Shown here one piece after another: positions 24,061 through 37,164 of a DNA stretch of 64,000 nucleotides. Both the position numbers and the translations under genes were made by a program. Within the stretch, counting starts at the first letter, position 1. Every line of letters starts with the position of its first letter. The notes below the pieces were generated by a model that was not told the DNA's origin, made no database searches, and saw only the letters and a program-made list of their open reading frames with translations. The DNA lies in contig NW_004955433.1 of assembly GCF_000276665.1 (NCBI RefSeq), positions 18,809,513 to 18,873,512 on the forward strand. Reading direction: 5' to 3'. This stretch comes from Chinchilla lanigera (lineage: Eukaryota; Chordata; Mammalia; Rodentia; Chinchillidae).

Positions 24061-26050
24061 AAACCGTGAAGATAGAGCCAAGAGTCTATGAGAATTACTT
24101 CAGTGCATTAGTCTGTATATGAACCAATGAACTAGCAAGTTACAAGCAGTTCATTTAAAGAACTGTCCTTTCCCAGTGACTGCTGTATAACTTCCAGCTT
24201 CTCTCTTCTTCAATAATGACAGCAGCAAATATTATCCTCATCCAATCCCACCATCAGATACTGGGTATAGGGTAGACAGGCAATTAATTATTTAGCTCAT
24301 AGGACTTCCATAAGAAGTTTATCCCCCCAGCCTATGCATCCTTATTTGATTTAGATGTTGGTACCCTTAACCCAAAGACTGAAATGATACTGTACTGAGT
24401 TAAAATTGTATTTTAGGATTGCAAAGAAGTTGTGACCAAAAGTGTGCTTGGTTGGTTTTAAAGCATGTCATAAAAATTTTAATGCCCCTTGTTTTGAGTT
24501 CTTTCCTTTGACTCTAGGTTCTCATACTGCTTAACCAATAGAAGTTGACAGAATTAATTCTGCACCAATATCAGAGCTACACTAGCCATAAAACCTAGTA
24601 GGTGCTACTCTGTCACTCTTAAATTGTTCTTGGAACTCAGACATCATTGATTCTAGACACCAAGCTACCTAGTGAGGAAACTCTTCTGTGAATATATCAA
24701 AACTTATATCAGTTTTACAGCTACTTGGATGAGTCGTGTGAATCTCCAAGCCTCTGTGAAGCTATATCAGTTTTAATCACATAGATGAGAAATAAACTGA
24801 CCCTGTTTCCTTGTCAAATATGTATGATATGAGGAACTTATATGATATTGTTAAATCACAAATCACAAAACTTGTGATTTGCTATGTAGTATCAGGTACT
24901 TAACATTACTTCAGTATTCAAAATGTTAAAAATGTTTAAGATCTCTCTCCATTTTAGTTTTTGTGGATAGCATTGATTGTTTGCCGTAATAATCAGTAGT
25001 GTAAACATAATTACATGTGGGAATATAAGAAACATTAACAAATCACCTGATGTTTTAATATTTTAGCACATGTTCATGACACATAATAACTATATTTATC
25101 TGGAGAAATTGGTATATACATATCATACATAGATGATTTTTATTTCCTCTTTCCCTCATCCTCCCCTCAATTAAATTTTAAATAAAATCCCTCCAAATGT
25201 GAGTCAATATTATTTTAAATATGAAAAATGTAAGCAATATTATTTAATTTATAAAACATATGTTTAAGAAGATAAGAAAGGGAAGACAAAAATAAAATTC
25301 AAGGCTACTATATTTTCCATAAAAGAAAAATTGTAAATCTCTGATTTATCCAGAACCAGTTCTTCAGTGTTATAACACAAACTCAGACATACCGATATAC
25401 CATCCCATGACATTGATTTTCATGTAATATTTCATGTAGCAAATATATGATGTACTGTATGTATATGAGTATGTGTAGAATTTAAATTAAATTAATTTAT
25501 TTTTTTAAAAAACAACAAGAATAGACACTAATCTCTCTGATATAGCTTTTGTTACATTTGATAGAAAAAAGGAAGCATGTTTGCTTAAGGAAGAAACAAT
25601 TGTCAATAATTATAGTGTTCTAAACTCTAAATGTAGCATCTATATTTTAAAGTAAATTTTCCAAGTTATAATCAGACCCAATCCTTACAATATGAACGAT
25701 TCTATTTCTTGATTTAGGAGTAATTTGAAGATTTATAAAATTTATTTGAAAGAACTTTTCTGATTTTATACATTTCATATTACAGTCTAGTTTCAATACA
25801 TATCCCTTAGTATTTGGCCACTCAAAAGGAAAGTTCATCCTTATGTCTTCTCAGTGGTAATTAATCCCTGAAGTTATTAATCCCTGAAGTCTTTTATTTG
25901 TAGGCAATGGTTAGAAATCCTACCTGAAAATTAGCTTTACCTGAGAAACTTCCAAAAACCAGATGTGTGGGTCCTACACTACAATAAATATTAATACTAT
26001 AATGAGGTCCAGGCAATGAGAAGTTTTAAAAGTTTCTATTAGTTTATATA
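24061..26050. other. Unique AT-rich intron
   Basis: No gene recognised. There is a small hairpin with 9-bp arms (AAATCACAA / TTGTGATTT) near 24860-24885 and a short tandem of TTAATCCCTGAAG near 25861-25890. Confidence 0.45.
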
Positions 26051-26054
26051 CAGT

Positions 26055-26480
26055 ATTATCCCATTTATATAACATTTTCAAAATAATATGATAAAATGTA
26101 CCAATGGATTACTGGTTGCTAGGAATTAGGGTTAGGGATGTGACCTGGGAGGAAGGCAGGGCTGGGAGGACTGGAAGCAGTGTCACTGTTCTGTGTCCTG
26201 CTTGTGCTGATGTAAACGCAAATTTACACATGTGATAAAATGACAGAGTACTATCTCCGTGCATGCATTCACCCACCATGGAAACTTGTAAAACTGGAAA
26301 CAACTGGATGAATCAGATTGATTGTGTCTTGTGAATACACTGGTTGTAACATTGCTCCCTAGTTTCACAAGATATTAGCATTTGAAGAAACTGTGTAAAG
26401 GGTACCTGGGAGTTTTCTGATGCTTTTTAGAACTGTCTGCAAATATGCAATTATTTGAAGTGTAAGTCTAATTAAAAAAA
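26055..26480 (+). mobile_element. Old LINE-1 3' end
   Basis: The order of motifs matches an L1 3' UTR. 'tattatcccatttatataac' is followed by 'ggattactggttgctaggaattagggt', then a G-rich segment and 'actggatgaatcagatt'. 'aagggtacctgggag' and 'tgcaattatttgaagtgtaa' lead into a terminal A-run near 26474-26481. It is highly decayed. Confidence 0.6.
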
Positions 26481-26619
26481 AGATTACCGTCTACCTAAAA
26501 TTAACAAATATGCTGTAAATAGAAGTTCTTAGATTGCAAAAGAATGGAATCAGTGCGATGGTTTTTAATTCATAATCCATTCTGGGATGAGTGTCACTTA
26601 CAATACTTTTTACAAATAG

Positions 26620-26715
26620 AAATGCTTGTATGCCCCAACACAGGTACACTGAGTCAGAAACTTAGAGGTGAGGGCTTGGCAATCCGTACTTTAACGGTCC
26701 CTTCAGGTAAGTGTG
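26620..26715 (+). mobile_element. MER5-type DNA transposon fragment
   Basis: The segment 'ctgagtcagaaacttagaggtgagggcttggcaatccgtactttaacggtcccttcaggtaagtg' follows the MER5 (hAT-Charlie non-autonomous) internal order. The ends are missing. Confidence 0.55.
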
Positions 26716-26817
26716 GTACATGTTGAGAAAGAGTAGTGTAAGGTTTTATTTTGTGTTTATTATTAAATATGTACAGGTAGTAATGAATCTGCATTAAATA
26801 AGAATGGAGCCTTTCTA

Positions 26818-26995
26818 CTCAAGGTTAGTTCATTGGCCAGCAGTATCGGCCTCACCTGGAATGTTATTAGAAATGCGGACTCTCCACCCAAGACTTAGGG
26901 AATTCAAGCATGTGTTTTAACAAGATCCCCAGGTAATTCCTCAGCATAGGAAGCTTGCGGAGTAGTTTCTCATCGGTTATTATGTGCATTTCATT
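26818..26995 (+). mobile_element. MER5-type DNA transposon fragment
   Basis: 'tcggcctcacctggaatgttattagaaatgcggactct', 'aagcatgtgttttaacaagatccccaggtaattcc' and 'gagtagtttctcatcggtta' are decayed MER5A motifs in the right order. This is an ancient, shared mammalian relic. Confidence 0.65.
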
Positions 26996-28680
26996 ATAGC
27001 ACCCCTGTGCTTCTAGTGAGAGCCAGAGATTGTGGGCAACAACTTCCTGCTGGGGCAGCGAGGTTAAGTGAGTTGCCTTTTGTTGTACAACTTATAAATA
27101 CTCCACAGAAGAGTTGAGCTTGCACTGGACATAAAAAGACAAACAGGAAAATGCCTCTTGTCTGGATTCTCTCAAAACCTATGTTAACAAATACTGTATA
27201 AAACTGCCCAGTCTTTATCTATTAGGCCAACTCCTATGGTCCAGTTCTGGAATCCAATTATCTACAACAGGAAATGTCTTGAACTGCAGCTACTCTTGCC
27301 ATGGTAGGAATAAATACTATTATTATTCACTCAGACAGCTCAGATGGTGCTACTCTCTACACACTCAGCTCATAGCAGGAGCCTTAGATCTACCACCCAA
27401 GTATTTTCTGGCTCCAGGACAGCAGATTGTCTGCACATTGTCCTCCTCTCCAAGGCAGCCCATCAATCCTTCCATGTGAATCACAAGGCACAGTTGCCAA
27501 ATCTAAAGAATGCACATGAGCTGTAAAACAATACTGCTAGGAGCCAGGGCTGAGAAGGAAATCTGATTATTCCTGACTGGCTTTTCTGCATATCTATCTT
27601 CCAAACCTCCATTCTGTGGGAGTATGCAAGCCTGACCAAGTACTGTTTGAATGCATAACTGAAAGCATATAAAATTATTTAACATTTTTTATATTGAGGG
27701 TTTAAATTCAAGAAAGTAGCAAAAAATCACACTGAGTTGATAGTTTGAAGATTTCATGGGGAAGAATGATGGTTTTTTAATTGTTTTGCTGAATAAGTAG
27801 AGACCAAGACTGTAAAGCGCTTCAGAGCTGTAGATAATAGGTTAAGAATCAATCTCTTTCATATATCTTTAAAAGAGAAATAATGTGAAATATACAAAAG
27901 CCTAGACTTCAGTGAGTAACAGCAAAATACAGACTAACAGGCAAGGCTGACATTCACTAATAACAGTTAAGAGTGATAACTACTGTTATTGAACACAAAT
28001 TCTCTGGTAGAACACAGATAATCAAAAATGAATAATTTATCATGAGCAACACATAAATATCAAATACATTCATGTGTCTACTGTAATTAGTTGACAGTTT
28101 CAATGTGTCAGGTACGATGGCAAGAGCTAAATATTGCTTCTCTCCTTTAGATAACATGAAATTGCTGTGATACTTTATCAATCACACTTCACTAAAAGGA
28201 AGCTAGAGCCTAAATATTTTCCGATAGTCACAGTTAACAAGGGATCCAGATAGAACTTCAAGCCAGGGATATCTGCTGCAAAGTCCGTGTCTTAATGAAA
28301 GGAGAAGGTATACTGAAAGGAGATTGAAGAGGGGCAAAACTAACAGAGAGAGTTAGCTGAAAAATGAGCGGATTTTGAATGGATATAAAAGAATGTTGCA
28401 TAACTTCAACACTTTTCCTCTCCCACAGATGGTTTTAAATGTGTTTCATTTATCTTGAAAAAGCAAGGATAATTATTACTGTCTATATGAAATGTTAATA
28501 TTTACATTCAATTATTGATGAGGCATAGTAAGTCATATGGATTCCCATAAATATGTCAGAATGATGCTGCTGTATATTTTGTTTTATCTCAGTGTTGAAT
28601 GTACTAGAGATTCTCTGTCATTGTGGACTGCTGTGCCTTATACTAGTGAGCGCAAAGGTCGAGGAAATGGATGTGTTTAA
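26996..28680. other. Intron, mostly unique
   Basis: No gene seen. A MIR-like stretch is possible at about 27000-27140 ('gcagcgaggttaagtgagttgcc' echoes 'agaggttaagtaacttgcc'). Two overlapping plus-strand frames at 27279-27526 have no supporting features. Confidence 0.4.
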
Positions 28681-28689
28681 GGTATATGT

Positions 28690-28777
28690 AAAGGACAGCA
28701 TCATATGCACAAAGGATAGCAAAGACACGTAGACATGTATAGACAAAGGATAGCACCATATAGACAAAGGAGTGAAC
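28690..28777 (+). repeat. Short minisatellite-like tandem array
   Basis: Four diverged units begin at about 28690, 28711, 28745 and 28766 and share AAAGGA(T/C)AGCA and CATATAGAC-like halves. The typical unit is 21 bp (AAAGGATAGCACCATATAGAC). The second unit carries an extra 13-bp stretch. Confidence 0.7.
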
Positions 28778-29079
28778 ATAAATTAGTTCTCAGTTCTTTA
28801 ATATTCTTTTTAATGTACAGAGAAAATTTACCCCCATTCCTGTTACTCCTATGTTTCTACAGTGCTATCTTTTGCCTATTTATGTCTGTGTGTCTATATG
28901 TATTTTCCATCATGATAAAAGTACAAAAAAGAATATCCACATGATATATGTGCAATAATAATATAATAATTAATGATGTCATATTGTAAATTGTCTCAAG
29001 TAACTCTACAGATATGAATGTCTACTGGTGGCTTGGTCCAGCTTTCTATAACTGTCTCAAAGAAATGATTTTCTTTCTT

Positions 29080-29225
29080 ATTTTATTTTATTTTCTGCAC
29101 TTGAAAAATGGGTCTAATAATACCTGCCCTTTTCATAGCTCAGAGAGATGCTGAAAGGATTAATGAAATATTGGTAAAGACCCATAAACTGGCTAAATTA
29201 AGATAACATCACATTATTTTATTGA
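29080..29225 (+). mobile_element. MIR SINE fragment
   Basis: 'ttgaaaaatgggtctaataatacctgccc' and 'cagagagatgctgaaaggattaatgaaat' reproduce the MIR 3' half ('aaaatggggataataatacctacct', 'gtgaggattaaatga'). Confidence 0.75.
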
Positions 29226-29429
29226 ATTCCTCAAAGAAAATCTCCTATAGAACTCTGACCTTTCTAGTCTTTGGGAATGATACACAGAGCATAGAGTAAT
29301 AACATATTTTTCAAAGAGATGATTATTGTATAATTCAAGTTAATAAATAAAATGTATTACTCAGCTTTCCTGCCCTGGACATAATACTTGACACTCACAT
29401 TTTGAAGAAGGAGAAGTGTAATGTGGTAC

Positions 29430-31495
29430 TTGTTTTAATTCACAGTAATGGCCCTAGGGCTGGAGCATCATGGTGGAAGGACATGGAGGGGCAAAGCTGC
29501 TTCCATGGCTCAGCAGGAGAACAGTGCCAAAGAAGAAGGGAAAGCAAGGCACCGGACATAGACCCTAAGCCTGCACTTCCATGAGCCAACCAGACATACT
29601 TTCAAGTGTGTCCCACCAGTCCCTATGGTTGATCCCAAAGCCTATACTGTAGACACTCCATGATTATCACCACTTCCCATGCTTCCTTAATGTGACACCC
29701 AAACACATCTCCTTAAACCTTACTTAATCTCCAAATAAAGACAAGAGCAAGTCTATAATTCCATATAATGTAACAGAAATATATTGCATACAACCAGAAG
29801 GACAACAATGCTTTTCCCAAAACCTCAGCAGTTTCAGCACTTTTTAAAAGTTGAACTTCAGATCTTGTGAGACTCAAGTAAACTCTTAGATGTGAACTCC
29901 TATAAATAATAATAATAAAATAATAATGATAATAATAATTACATAATCTCAGGTATAACGGCAGAGAGTAGGTTGCCATTCCAAGAGAAAGGAATAGAAA
30001 ATAATTGAAGCAAGTCAATATTGAAACTCAAAAGGGCAAACATTAAATCTTATATCTACATGTCCAGCATCTGGGATACATGGTTGTAAAATGTGAGTTC
30101 CAAAGCATTCAGGGAGCCCCACTCTCATGGCCTTGCTGGTTGAACCCCACAGACCCCCTTCTTGGGCCAAATCACCTCCTGGCCTGCAGCTTTCCTCAGC
30201 AGACATACCACATTCCTAGCATGTCTGGGTTCCTGCAAACACAAGTGAACTTTTGGCTTCATTCCCACGACTTTATGCCCTGCCCTGTCAGGGGCTCCAT
30301 ACCTGGCCTCCCAAGTCTTCCTTGAAGCCACCCTGAGCCTTCAACCCTTGCATTCTGAGTGCTAGTAAAACCAGCATCATATGAATAATACTAAGGTCTA
30401 CCGTCAGTGAAAGTAATTGCCAGGCCCCCTTAAACCATGACTACAGCAGTCTCAGAGTGCCTGGATAGCTAAAAACAGTTAAAGGAATTCCCAGCAAAGC
30501 ATTTCTCCATGAGGTCCTCAGTCAGGCACTGCGTGGACTATCTGCTCAAGTAGGAGGTTTACACTTTTGTTCCCTTGTGCCTGCGTTGGGTGGCAACATT
30601 TTAATTTCTTAGGTCAACATTCTTCTTGCCGCTGTGCAAAGTGCTTGCTCTCTTTTTAATGCTTTCTAATCTCTTTAACAGCTACACCTCTTTTGGCACT
30701 AAGTTTACACATAATTCTGAGCTAAAATTTAAATTTTTAAAAATTTTCTGCTCTACTTTTCAACCTTGATTCCCTTAACAAATCTGTCAAAAGAAACCAG
30801 CAGAAACCATGTAACAGCCTGAATTTTGGGTTGTCTTGAAATTTTCTGTGCCTTATTAAATAGTATCTGGCTTTTAATATCAGCCTACTCCAAAGTCCCA
30901 GCACATGGGCAATATGTAGACAAATTTTGCACCAAAGTGTAGCACTCAAGGCCTCGAGTTCAAATGCCAGCAAAATCCTTGTTCATAAGTGAATCATCTG
31001 GAGCATGGCTTTTACTGTTTGTTCTGCCAGCATTTTGATCTTCTGAGATCTGAGCAGAATCGTCCATCAATCTCTGATTACAGCAATGTAGAGCTTCACT
31101 AGATTTCATCTCTACACCCTTCCAAACTTGTTCAGCAAACTACTTCCAAATGTTGCTAAACCACATTACTCAGTAGAGTCATAGAAAATGACTCCACTTC
31201 TCCCATATGAATTTTTTTTTGTATTTATCAACATTCTCGTCACTAGACAGAGTGCCCAACACCCACAACTTAAAGGAGCTGAGGTATAATTTGGCTCACA
31301 GTTTCAATCCAGGGTCAACTGGCTCCACAGTAGAAACAGCATGGCAGAAGACCATGGAAGAGCGAAGCACACTTCAGGTGGCCTGGAAGCCAGGCAGAAC
31401 TGAAGAGGGAGGGCCACACCTTTTTAACTCACCTGGAGAAATCCAAAAGTGTGCTGCACTAATCCTGGGGGCAAGGCAAAAGCCAGTCTAGTTGA
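29430..31495 (-). mobile_element. MaLR-type endogenous retroviral element, minus orientation, LTR-internal-LTR
   Basis: Both ends carry the complement of the same LTR class. At 29430-29720 'aattcacagtaatggccc' and 'catcatggtggaaggacatgg' are seen; at 31230-31495 'aatttggctcacagtttcaatcc' and 'catggcagaagaccatgg'. The interval between (about 30030-31200) includes 'agcaatgtagagcttcactaga', 'ccttccaaacttgttcagcaaac' and a block around 30780-30970. The reverse complement of that block matches 42480-42590 of the second element. The coding potential is destroyed and no retroviral gene is intact. Edges are approximate, and a non-LTR insertion or (AAT)n tract occupies about 29895-29940. Confidence 0.65.
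29897..29940. repeat. (AAT)n-type microsatellite
   Basis: Interrupted ATA/AAT triplets over about 44 bp, inside the region spanned by the minus-strand LTR element. Confidence 0.8.
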
Positions 31496-31499
31496 AACT

Positions 31500-34400
31500 C
31501 TCTCCTAATTACCGCAAATGTCTAAATCTCAAACAGATCTGAGAAACTAAACACTTTAAAGGACAGAGGACACATTGAAGAATTGAGAAACTAAGAGAAG
31601 AGATGATGTTGAAATACTGTATGCTGATATTTGAACTTGCCTCCTCATTCCCAGGTGTGATTATTGCCATAAAGTACATGATTCCCAAGATCTGATAGAT
31701 TTACTGTTAAGGCTTGTTTTTCCTGGAATTCATTAAAATTACTTGAGATCCACATCAAGCTTTTCCCACATCTGTCATTTGGTTGTGTGGGGGTAAACTA
31801 TCAGTTGATTAAATTTCTCCTTTTTGCTTCCAGATGTTTTGGAATTATATAATTATAGATGTAGAAATAGATCTAATAATGTTCTCAGATAAATGTAAGA
31901 AAACTCTAGTTCTCTCTTTTTTAAGCTTTTACTACAAAAAAAAAAAACTGAACTAACTTTACTATTTCAAACCATGCAACTTTTATTTATCGTAACCCAG
32001 GAGAGTAATAGACCTGCACTAATTTTTAAAATTAGCTCATTCTGTGGAACAACAGAAAGTTTCATTTTCTTTGATACTAAATAAAATTAGAATGTAATGC
32101 TAGAGACCTGCTAGGGGTCCATGTGTTGTGGACATGGACCTAGTTTACTGCTGATGGAAAGACAAAGTAGAAACTTTAAGTAGAAACTTTTAGTAGAAAC
32201 TTTAACCTGGGAAAGAGATATGCCAACGACTTCAAAGAAATCACTTTTACTTATATATTTCTTTTGTTAAGTTTTTAATTTAAAGAGAAAAAAATAACAT
32301 TAACAAAGACAAAAACAAAACAATAAAAATGATATGAGATTTCAAAACAATATGATAAGAATTAACAGTGGTAGTTATATTACATATTGTTATCTTCAAT
32401 GAAGTTACTCAGATTACCAGAACATTACTCCTATTTTATAAGACATGAGATGATATTTATACATTTCAAGTCTTATAAAATAGAGAAAATATAGCCTGTC
32501 TGTGTAATCATATCTAACATATACATAAATTGACCACTTCCTTTTGTTCTATTATATGCGTGGAAGTTGTACCAAAAATATTTAGTCATCTCCTGTGTCA
32601 TGTAAGTGACTTATGTTATAAAGAGCCATTTTGGGACAAGATTACATGAACAACTTTAAAGACAAGACCAGCCAGCAGCGTACTGCATGCCAGAGCTCCA
32701 CTTTCATCCTTTAGAAAAGATAATGTGCTTCCAGACCAAAGAACATTGAATGGAGCAAGTCACCAGGCATCTTGCTTCCTGGAAGAGGGCAGAAATTGCG
32801 CTCTAATTGTACTTTCTCCCCTAAGCTCACAATCCGCAATCTGTTTAGCCAAATGACTTAAATGATACGTGAATAGACGTGACACTCTTCACACAATTTT
32901 AGGTAGAATAATCACTCTTCAAAATTGACTGTGATGCACACTATGACCAACTGACACACATTATTGATACCAATGCTACAGTTTGTGTCACTTGAATCAA
33001 TGTTTTATATTTGTTCTTGCAAAATATATACTCGGTAAACACATTCTCATTATGAATTCATGAAAAGCCTTAGGGCTGCCGAGTGACTTTGCACTGTCCA
33101 GATGCACAATCTTGAGGAAGCAATTTAAGATTCTGGCTTACAGCTCCACCACCTAAAACACAGGACAACATCAGCCCAGACCTACTTCATACCCTTGTTT
33201 TGAGGACTTACGATAGAGGAAAGAATAATCACGTTACGAAGTACACCATATTGTAATTAAAATGTAAAGAATTCTTCTTACTTGCAAAAAGAAAGTTTGA
33301 AAGCCAAAGTTATTCGTACTTGGAAGGACTGGTCCATCAACCAGGACATCTCTGTTTTTGTGGCAATGTCTAGAGGGATTTCCCTGAGCTCTACCTATGT
33401 GAAATGCTTATTTTTCCAGGTCTGCTCATAGTGGCGCAAAGAACTTAGTAATAGACAAGTCTTGATCTGGGCTTAATTAGGTCTCCTGAGAAGGCAACTG
33501 TCTTTGGTATGACCCAAGAAATGTAAATTACAATGGCAAACTTTTCCTTAAGACTATCTTCATTTTTACTTTACCGTTAACAGTGGCCAGCCTTGACTGA
33601 ATTTTTACTGTATACTCCATACTGAGAATGCTACTAAAGATATTACATGTGTATCTTCTCTCAGTGTCCAGGCTACACACTGGCAGCAACACAACAGTTT
33701 TTTTCATTAATATATCTTAAACTAAATTACCTCAAACCAAGTGAGAAAATAAATGCTTTCCTACAATAGTACCCAAACAACTTGACCTTGGGTATTTATA
33801 TATTTAAAATTATTTTTTTAAAAAGTAGAAAAGAAAAACTTTTTCATTGAAGTTTGGTGACTAGTCATACCTCTCCTCATTTACTATATTAGAAATTGAA
33901 ACTTTTTTTTTCAAAAGCCACAAAAACAAACAATCATCCACTCTGGCAGCCATTCATCAACAATATTAATCCATGCCGTGCAGCCTCAGGAGAACTTCAT
34001 CCTTACTAGTGAAAGCCTGAGACAGAAAGAGCCAACTAGAGATTTAATATTATTCAGAAAAATATTTAGATCTTGCAGAGTCCTTAAAACGATCTCAAAC
34101 TCTCTATGGGGCTCTGGATCGCATTACTAGGACACTGCTATTTTAATGAATGAAGTGCCAGTATCTTGTGTCATTGGTTTCACCCACTTTATTATTTTCA
34201 TGGCTGTCCACTATGTTAGATGCACCTCATGACCATGTGGAAAGGCAGTATTATCTACATCTTATGAATGAGGAAAGCAAGGATTAAAAAGAATATTTGC
34301 CCTAATGTTAAGTCCTAGAAATTTCATTGTCAGTTTATAAACTTGTGTTTCTCTGTCCTTAAATTTGTGCTCTTCATTAGCCTGTAAGCTAAAACCACTG

Positions 34401-34840
34401 AAGAATTGTCAGCTGGAAATAAAAAAAAAACAGTGATTCATTTCACCTACACACCGAAGAAAACGCTGAAGTGCAAAGTTACAACTATGACAGGCACAAG
34501 AACTGAATCTACGTTTCCCAAACGGATGTATCACACCCACCTTTTTGCCTTTTAAAACCAGATGTTCCTGTTGCAATAAAATTATTACACTGTATGCACA
34601 ATGTAAAGGGGAAAATATTTGTATGGAGAAAACACTGAGCCCAAATTCATGGCAAAGCTACTCTGAATTAAAAAAATATGCCATTTTCTATGACTGTTAT
34701 TTTCTGTGGTTCTCTTCCCAAGCCAATTCCAAGTAATGTAACTCCCAGGTTTTTTTCCCTTAGGTTTAGTACCTATGACAATGCTTAGCAACTACTTTCA
34801 TGCCTGAAAATGTGTACAAAGATTACATTTCAAAAATGTT
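31500..34840. other. Largely unique intron
   Basis: No gene recognised. A three-fold tandem of GTAGAAACTTT(AA) is at about 32166-32205. The 32580-32900 and 33060-33520 intervals are less AT-rich single-copy sequence without recognisable repeats. A weak MIR-like segment is at about 34230-34300. Confidence 0.45.
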
Positions 34841-34844
34841 CACC

Positions 34845-35050
34845 TACCCACTGCATCTAGTGGCATGAAACAGTAGCACAAGTTTTGCCTTTGCTGATCA
34901 ATGTGGTGGATTCAAACCTCACTTTATTAGATCTGTCACCTTTCTATGTCCTTAGACTTCTCCTGAGTCCCATGTGACACACTTCTAAATTGATTTCCAG
35001 GATACATCCATCACAAGCTTGTTGTGAGGGTTGAATGAAACAAAATAATG
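34845..35050 (+). mobile_element. MIR SINE fragment
   Basis: 'gtggattcaaacctcactttatta' then 'ctttctatgtccttagacttctcc' and 'cttgttgtgagggttgaatgaaacaa' follow MIR order (the 'ttgtgaggattaaatga' motif). Confidence 0.7.
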
Positions 35051-35289
35051 TTTTTACAGGGACTAAACTTCTGCATCTCAAATGTTAATTTTCTGTTTCA
35101 TTGTCACAATCCGATGTCATACAATTTTACTGCTCTAGATGTGGAGACATTAAGGACCATGAGGAAAGCAAGGTGGAGAACGAGTCACTCATTTTATACT
35201 CATATTACTTCCTGGGGTCATTATTCTTATGATGCCCAAAGAAGTGTAAGTTACAAGGAGAAACATACCTTTGGAATCTTTTTATATTA

Positions 35290-35530
35290 CACCTTCCTTG
35301 TTGCCCTTCAGGTCAAGTATGCATTATCCAAAATGACTAGGACAAGATGTATTTTGAATTTTAGACTTTTTTTTTTTCAGATTTTTAAAGTACTTACATA
35401 CACATTGAGATATCTTGAGGACAGGATCCAGGTCTAAAATTCATTTGTTTTTATATATATTTTGTGCAAATTGGTTGAAGGCAGTTCTTCACAATATATT
35501 AATAACTTTGTGTGTTAAAGAAAAGTTCAG
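35290..35530 (+). mobile_element. Ancient DNA-transposon-like interspersed repeat
   Basis: 'cattatccaaaatgactaggac', a T-run, 'acacattgagatatcttgagg', 'ggatccaggtctaaaattcattt' and 'ttaataactttgtgtg' match in order a widely dispersed mammalian repeat. I recall that repeat by its 'ttgggaccagaagtgt...atacataatgagatatcttgggg' pattern. I believe it is a mariner/Tigger-class relic but cannot name the family securely. The longest unbroken frame in this part (129 codons at 35048-35437) runs across this repeat and is not a gene. Confidence 0.5.
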
Positions 35531-37160
35531 CCTAGAATTTTTTACTTGTTAGAACTGAAAACATTTCAGGCCTTGGAGAATGTCTGATTTTGATTCACTG
35601 CATTCGGGATTAACTACCTGTACTGTTCATTCCCCAAACCCACTCAAAAGCGTGTGTGGAGACAATTGTATTTAGAATGGAGGCTGCCATATCCACGGCT
35701 GCATGAAATCTACCAAGATGAACAGACCTTCCTTTCCATCACGAAATTCCTCAAATCACCCGAACAACCTCCTATTGCTTCAATTGTTTATAAACTTCTT
35801 GCTTTCCTTCTTTGTTTGTCAAAATGTAGCATCGAGATTGCTATGAAGACTATTAAAGTAATCAGCATTTAGAACTCATTATTTCCTTATGCATGTAGTC
35901 TGGATGCTTCCTGTCTTCCCACTAAGGCCACACAAATGCTGTCCAAAAGCCTCTTTTAAAAGGAAGCTCCAACAGGACACACTTCCAGGCTCTAGTTTAT
36001 CAACAATATGTGTCCCTGATTAGACTCTTAGACACTTTGGGCATTCTTCGTGCAGCTATGTCACACACTTAGTACCGATTAATGTTATGATAAATGTCTT
36101 TAAAACACAATATTCTAAACAAAAGCAATCATTTAAGTGGAAAAAGTTCAAGTAAAAGTAATGAGTTCAGCATTCCTTATCTTCATTAAGTCTCCTATTT
36201 ATATGCAATGAGCCATTTATAGCATATATAACTTTTTAAAAATCCATGTGTGACCAATCATTTCTAACACATATACAGATATTTTCAAATTTACATGAAG
36301 TATCATCACTTACCATGAGAATTCACCCAACACATCAGTTTCTGTCTCAGATGCTTTTTATAACTTTTTCTTAAATAAACAAATGTGGGTTTCTATGGTA
36401 TTCTGTGAAGTTCATTCTTTGTTTCTTTGTAACTGCTCCATAATTATATTGGAAATGTGAAAAATAGTTCAGTAGGAAATCAAATGCTGGCTCAGTATGG
36501 ATATTTTTATATTCAGAGATATTTAAATATGAACTGGCAAGGAAATTTAGATACTGTGCCTAACACCCAGTCTAATGACAAATCATATTTAAAAGCCAGC
36601 AGAAAAGAGAAGATAGAGAGATTTTTCCAAACACAGATTTTCTTCACAGTGCATTAGTTGCGTGTTTGCTAAACAAACTGTTAAATAAAAATCAACACAG
36701 AATAGCTCTTTAAAAATCATTGTCCTTTTCACATCCAGCTCAGAATAGTTCACCTAAAAAAGCAGACTCATAAGGATTTGTTCTTGCTAAAAACAGTGCC
36801 TACTAATTGAAGACATTTTTATGTCAGGTGACATTAAAAATATTATCCATACATACATTTCCTGTTAACCAACTGAGTTGGAATGCTATGTACTTCTTTT
36901 AGTGATAAAAATAAATGAACTAGGTGCAGGAAATTGTTGAAGTTCAGGTAGATTGTTTCTTAATGGATGCTACATTGGAATCCATATGTGTTTCAATGCA
37001 AAGTACAAGGTGTCTTTTCACACTACAGCTGTATTCAGTGCCTCCCTCGTCCATTCCATAGTTAAGCATCACTGTTAAACTATAGCAATAGGGGTATGGA
37101 ACCAACTTCAGAATCACTCCATGCTTATCTCAGGGAATACCGAACACATTCAAGTTTCAA
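35530..37160. other. Unique intron
   Basis: No exon, RNA gene or recognisable repeat. It is AT-rich with no long simple repeats. Confidence 0.5.
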
Positions 37161-37164
37161 TAAT

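Noticed and set aside
23880..24122. Lys/Glu-rich frame resembling a charged coiled coil
   Set aside because: It is the translation of an ID SINE and its purine microsatellite tail.
35048..35437. 129-codon plus-strand open frame, one of the longest uninterrupted ones
   Set aside because: It runs across a decayed interspersed repeat and T-runs, has no domain or signal, and its upstream part is a MIR tail.
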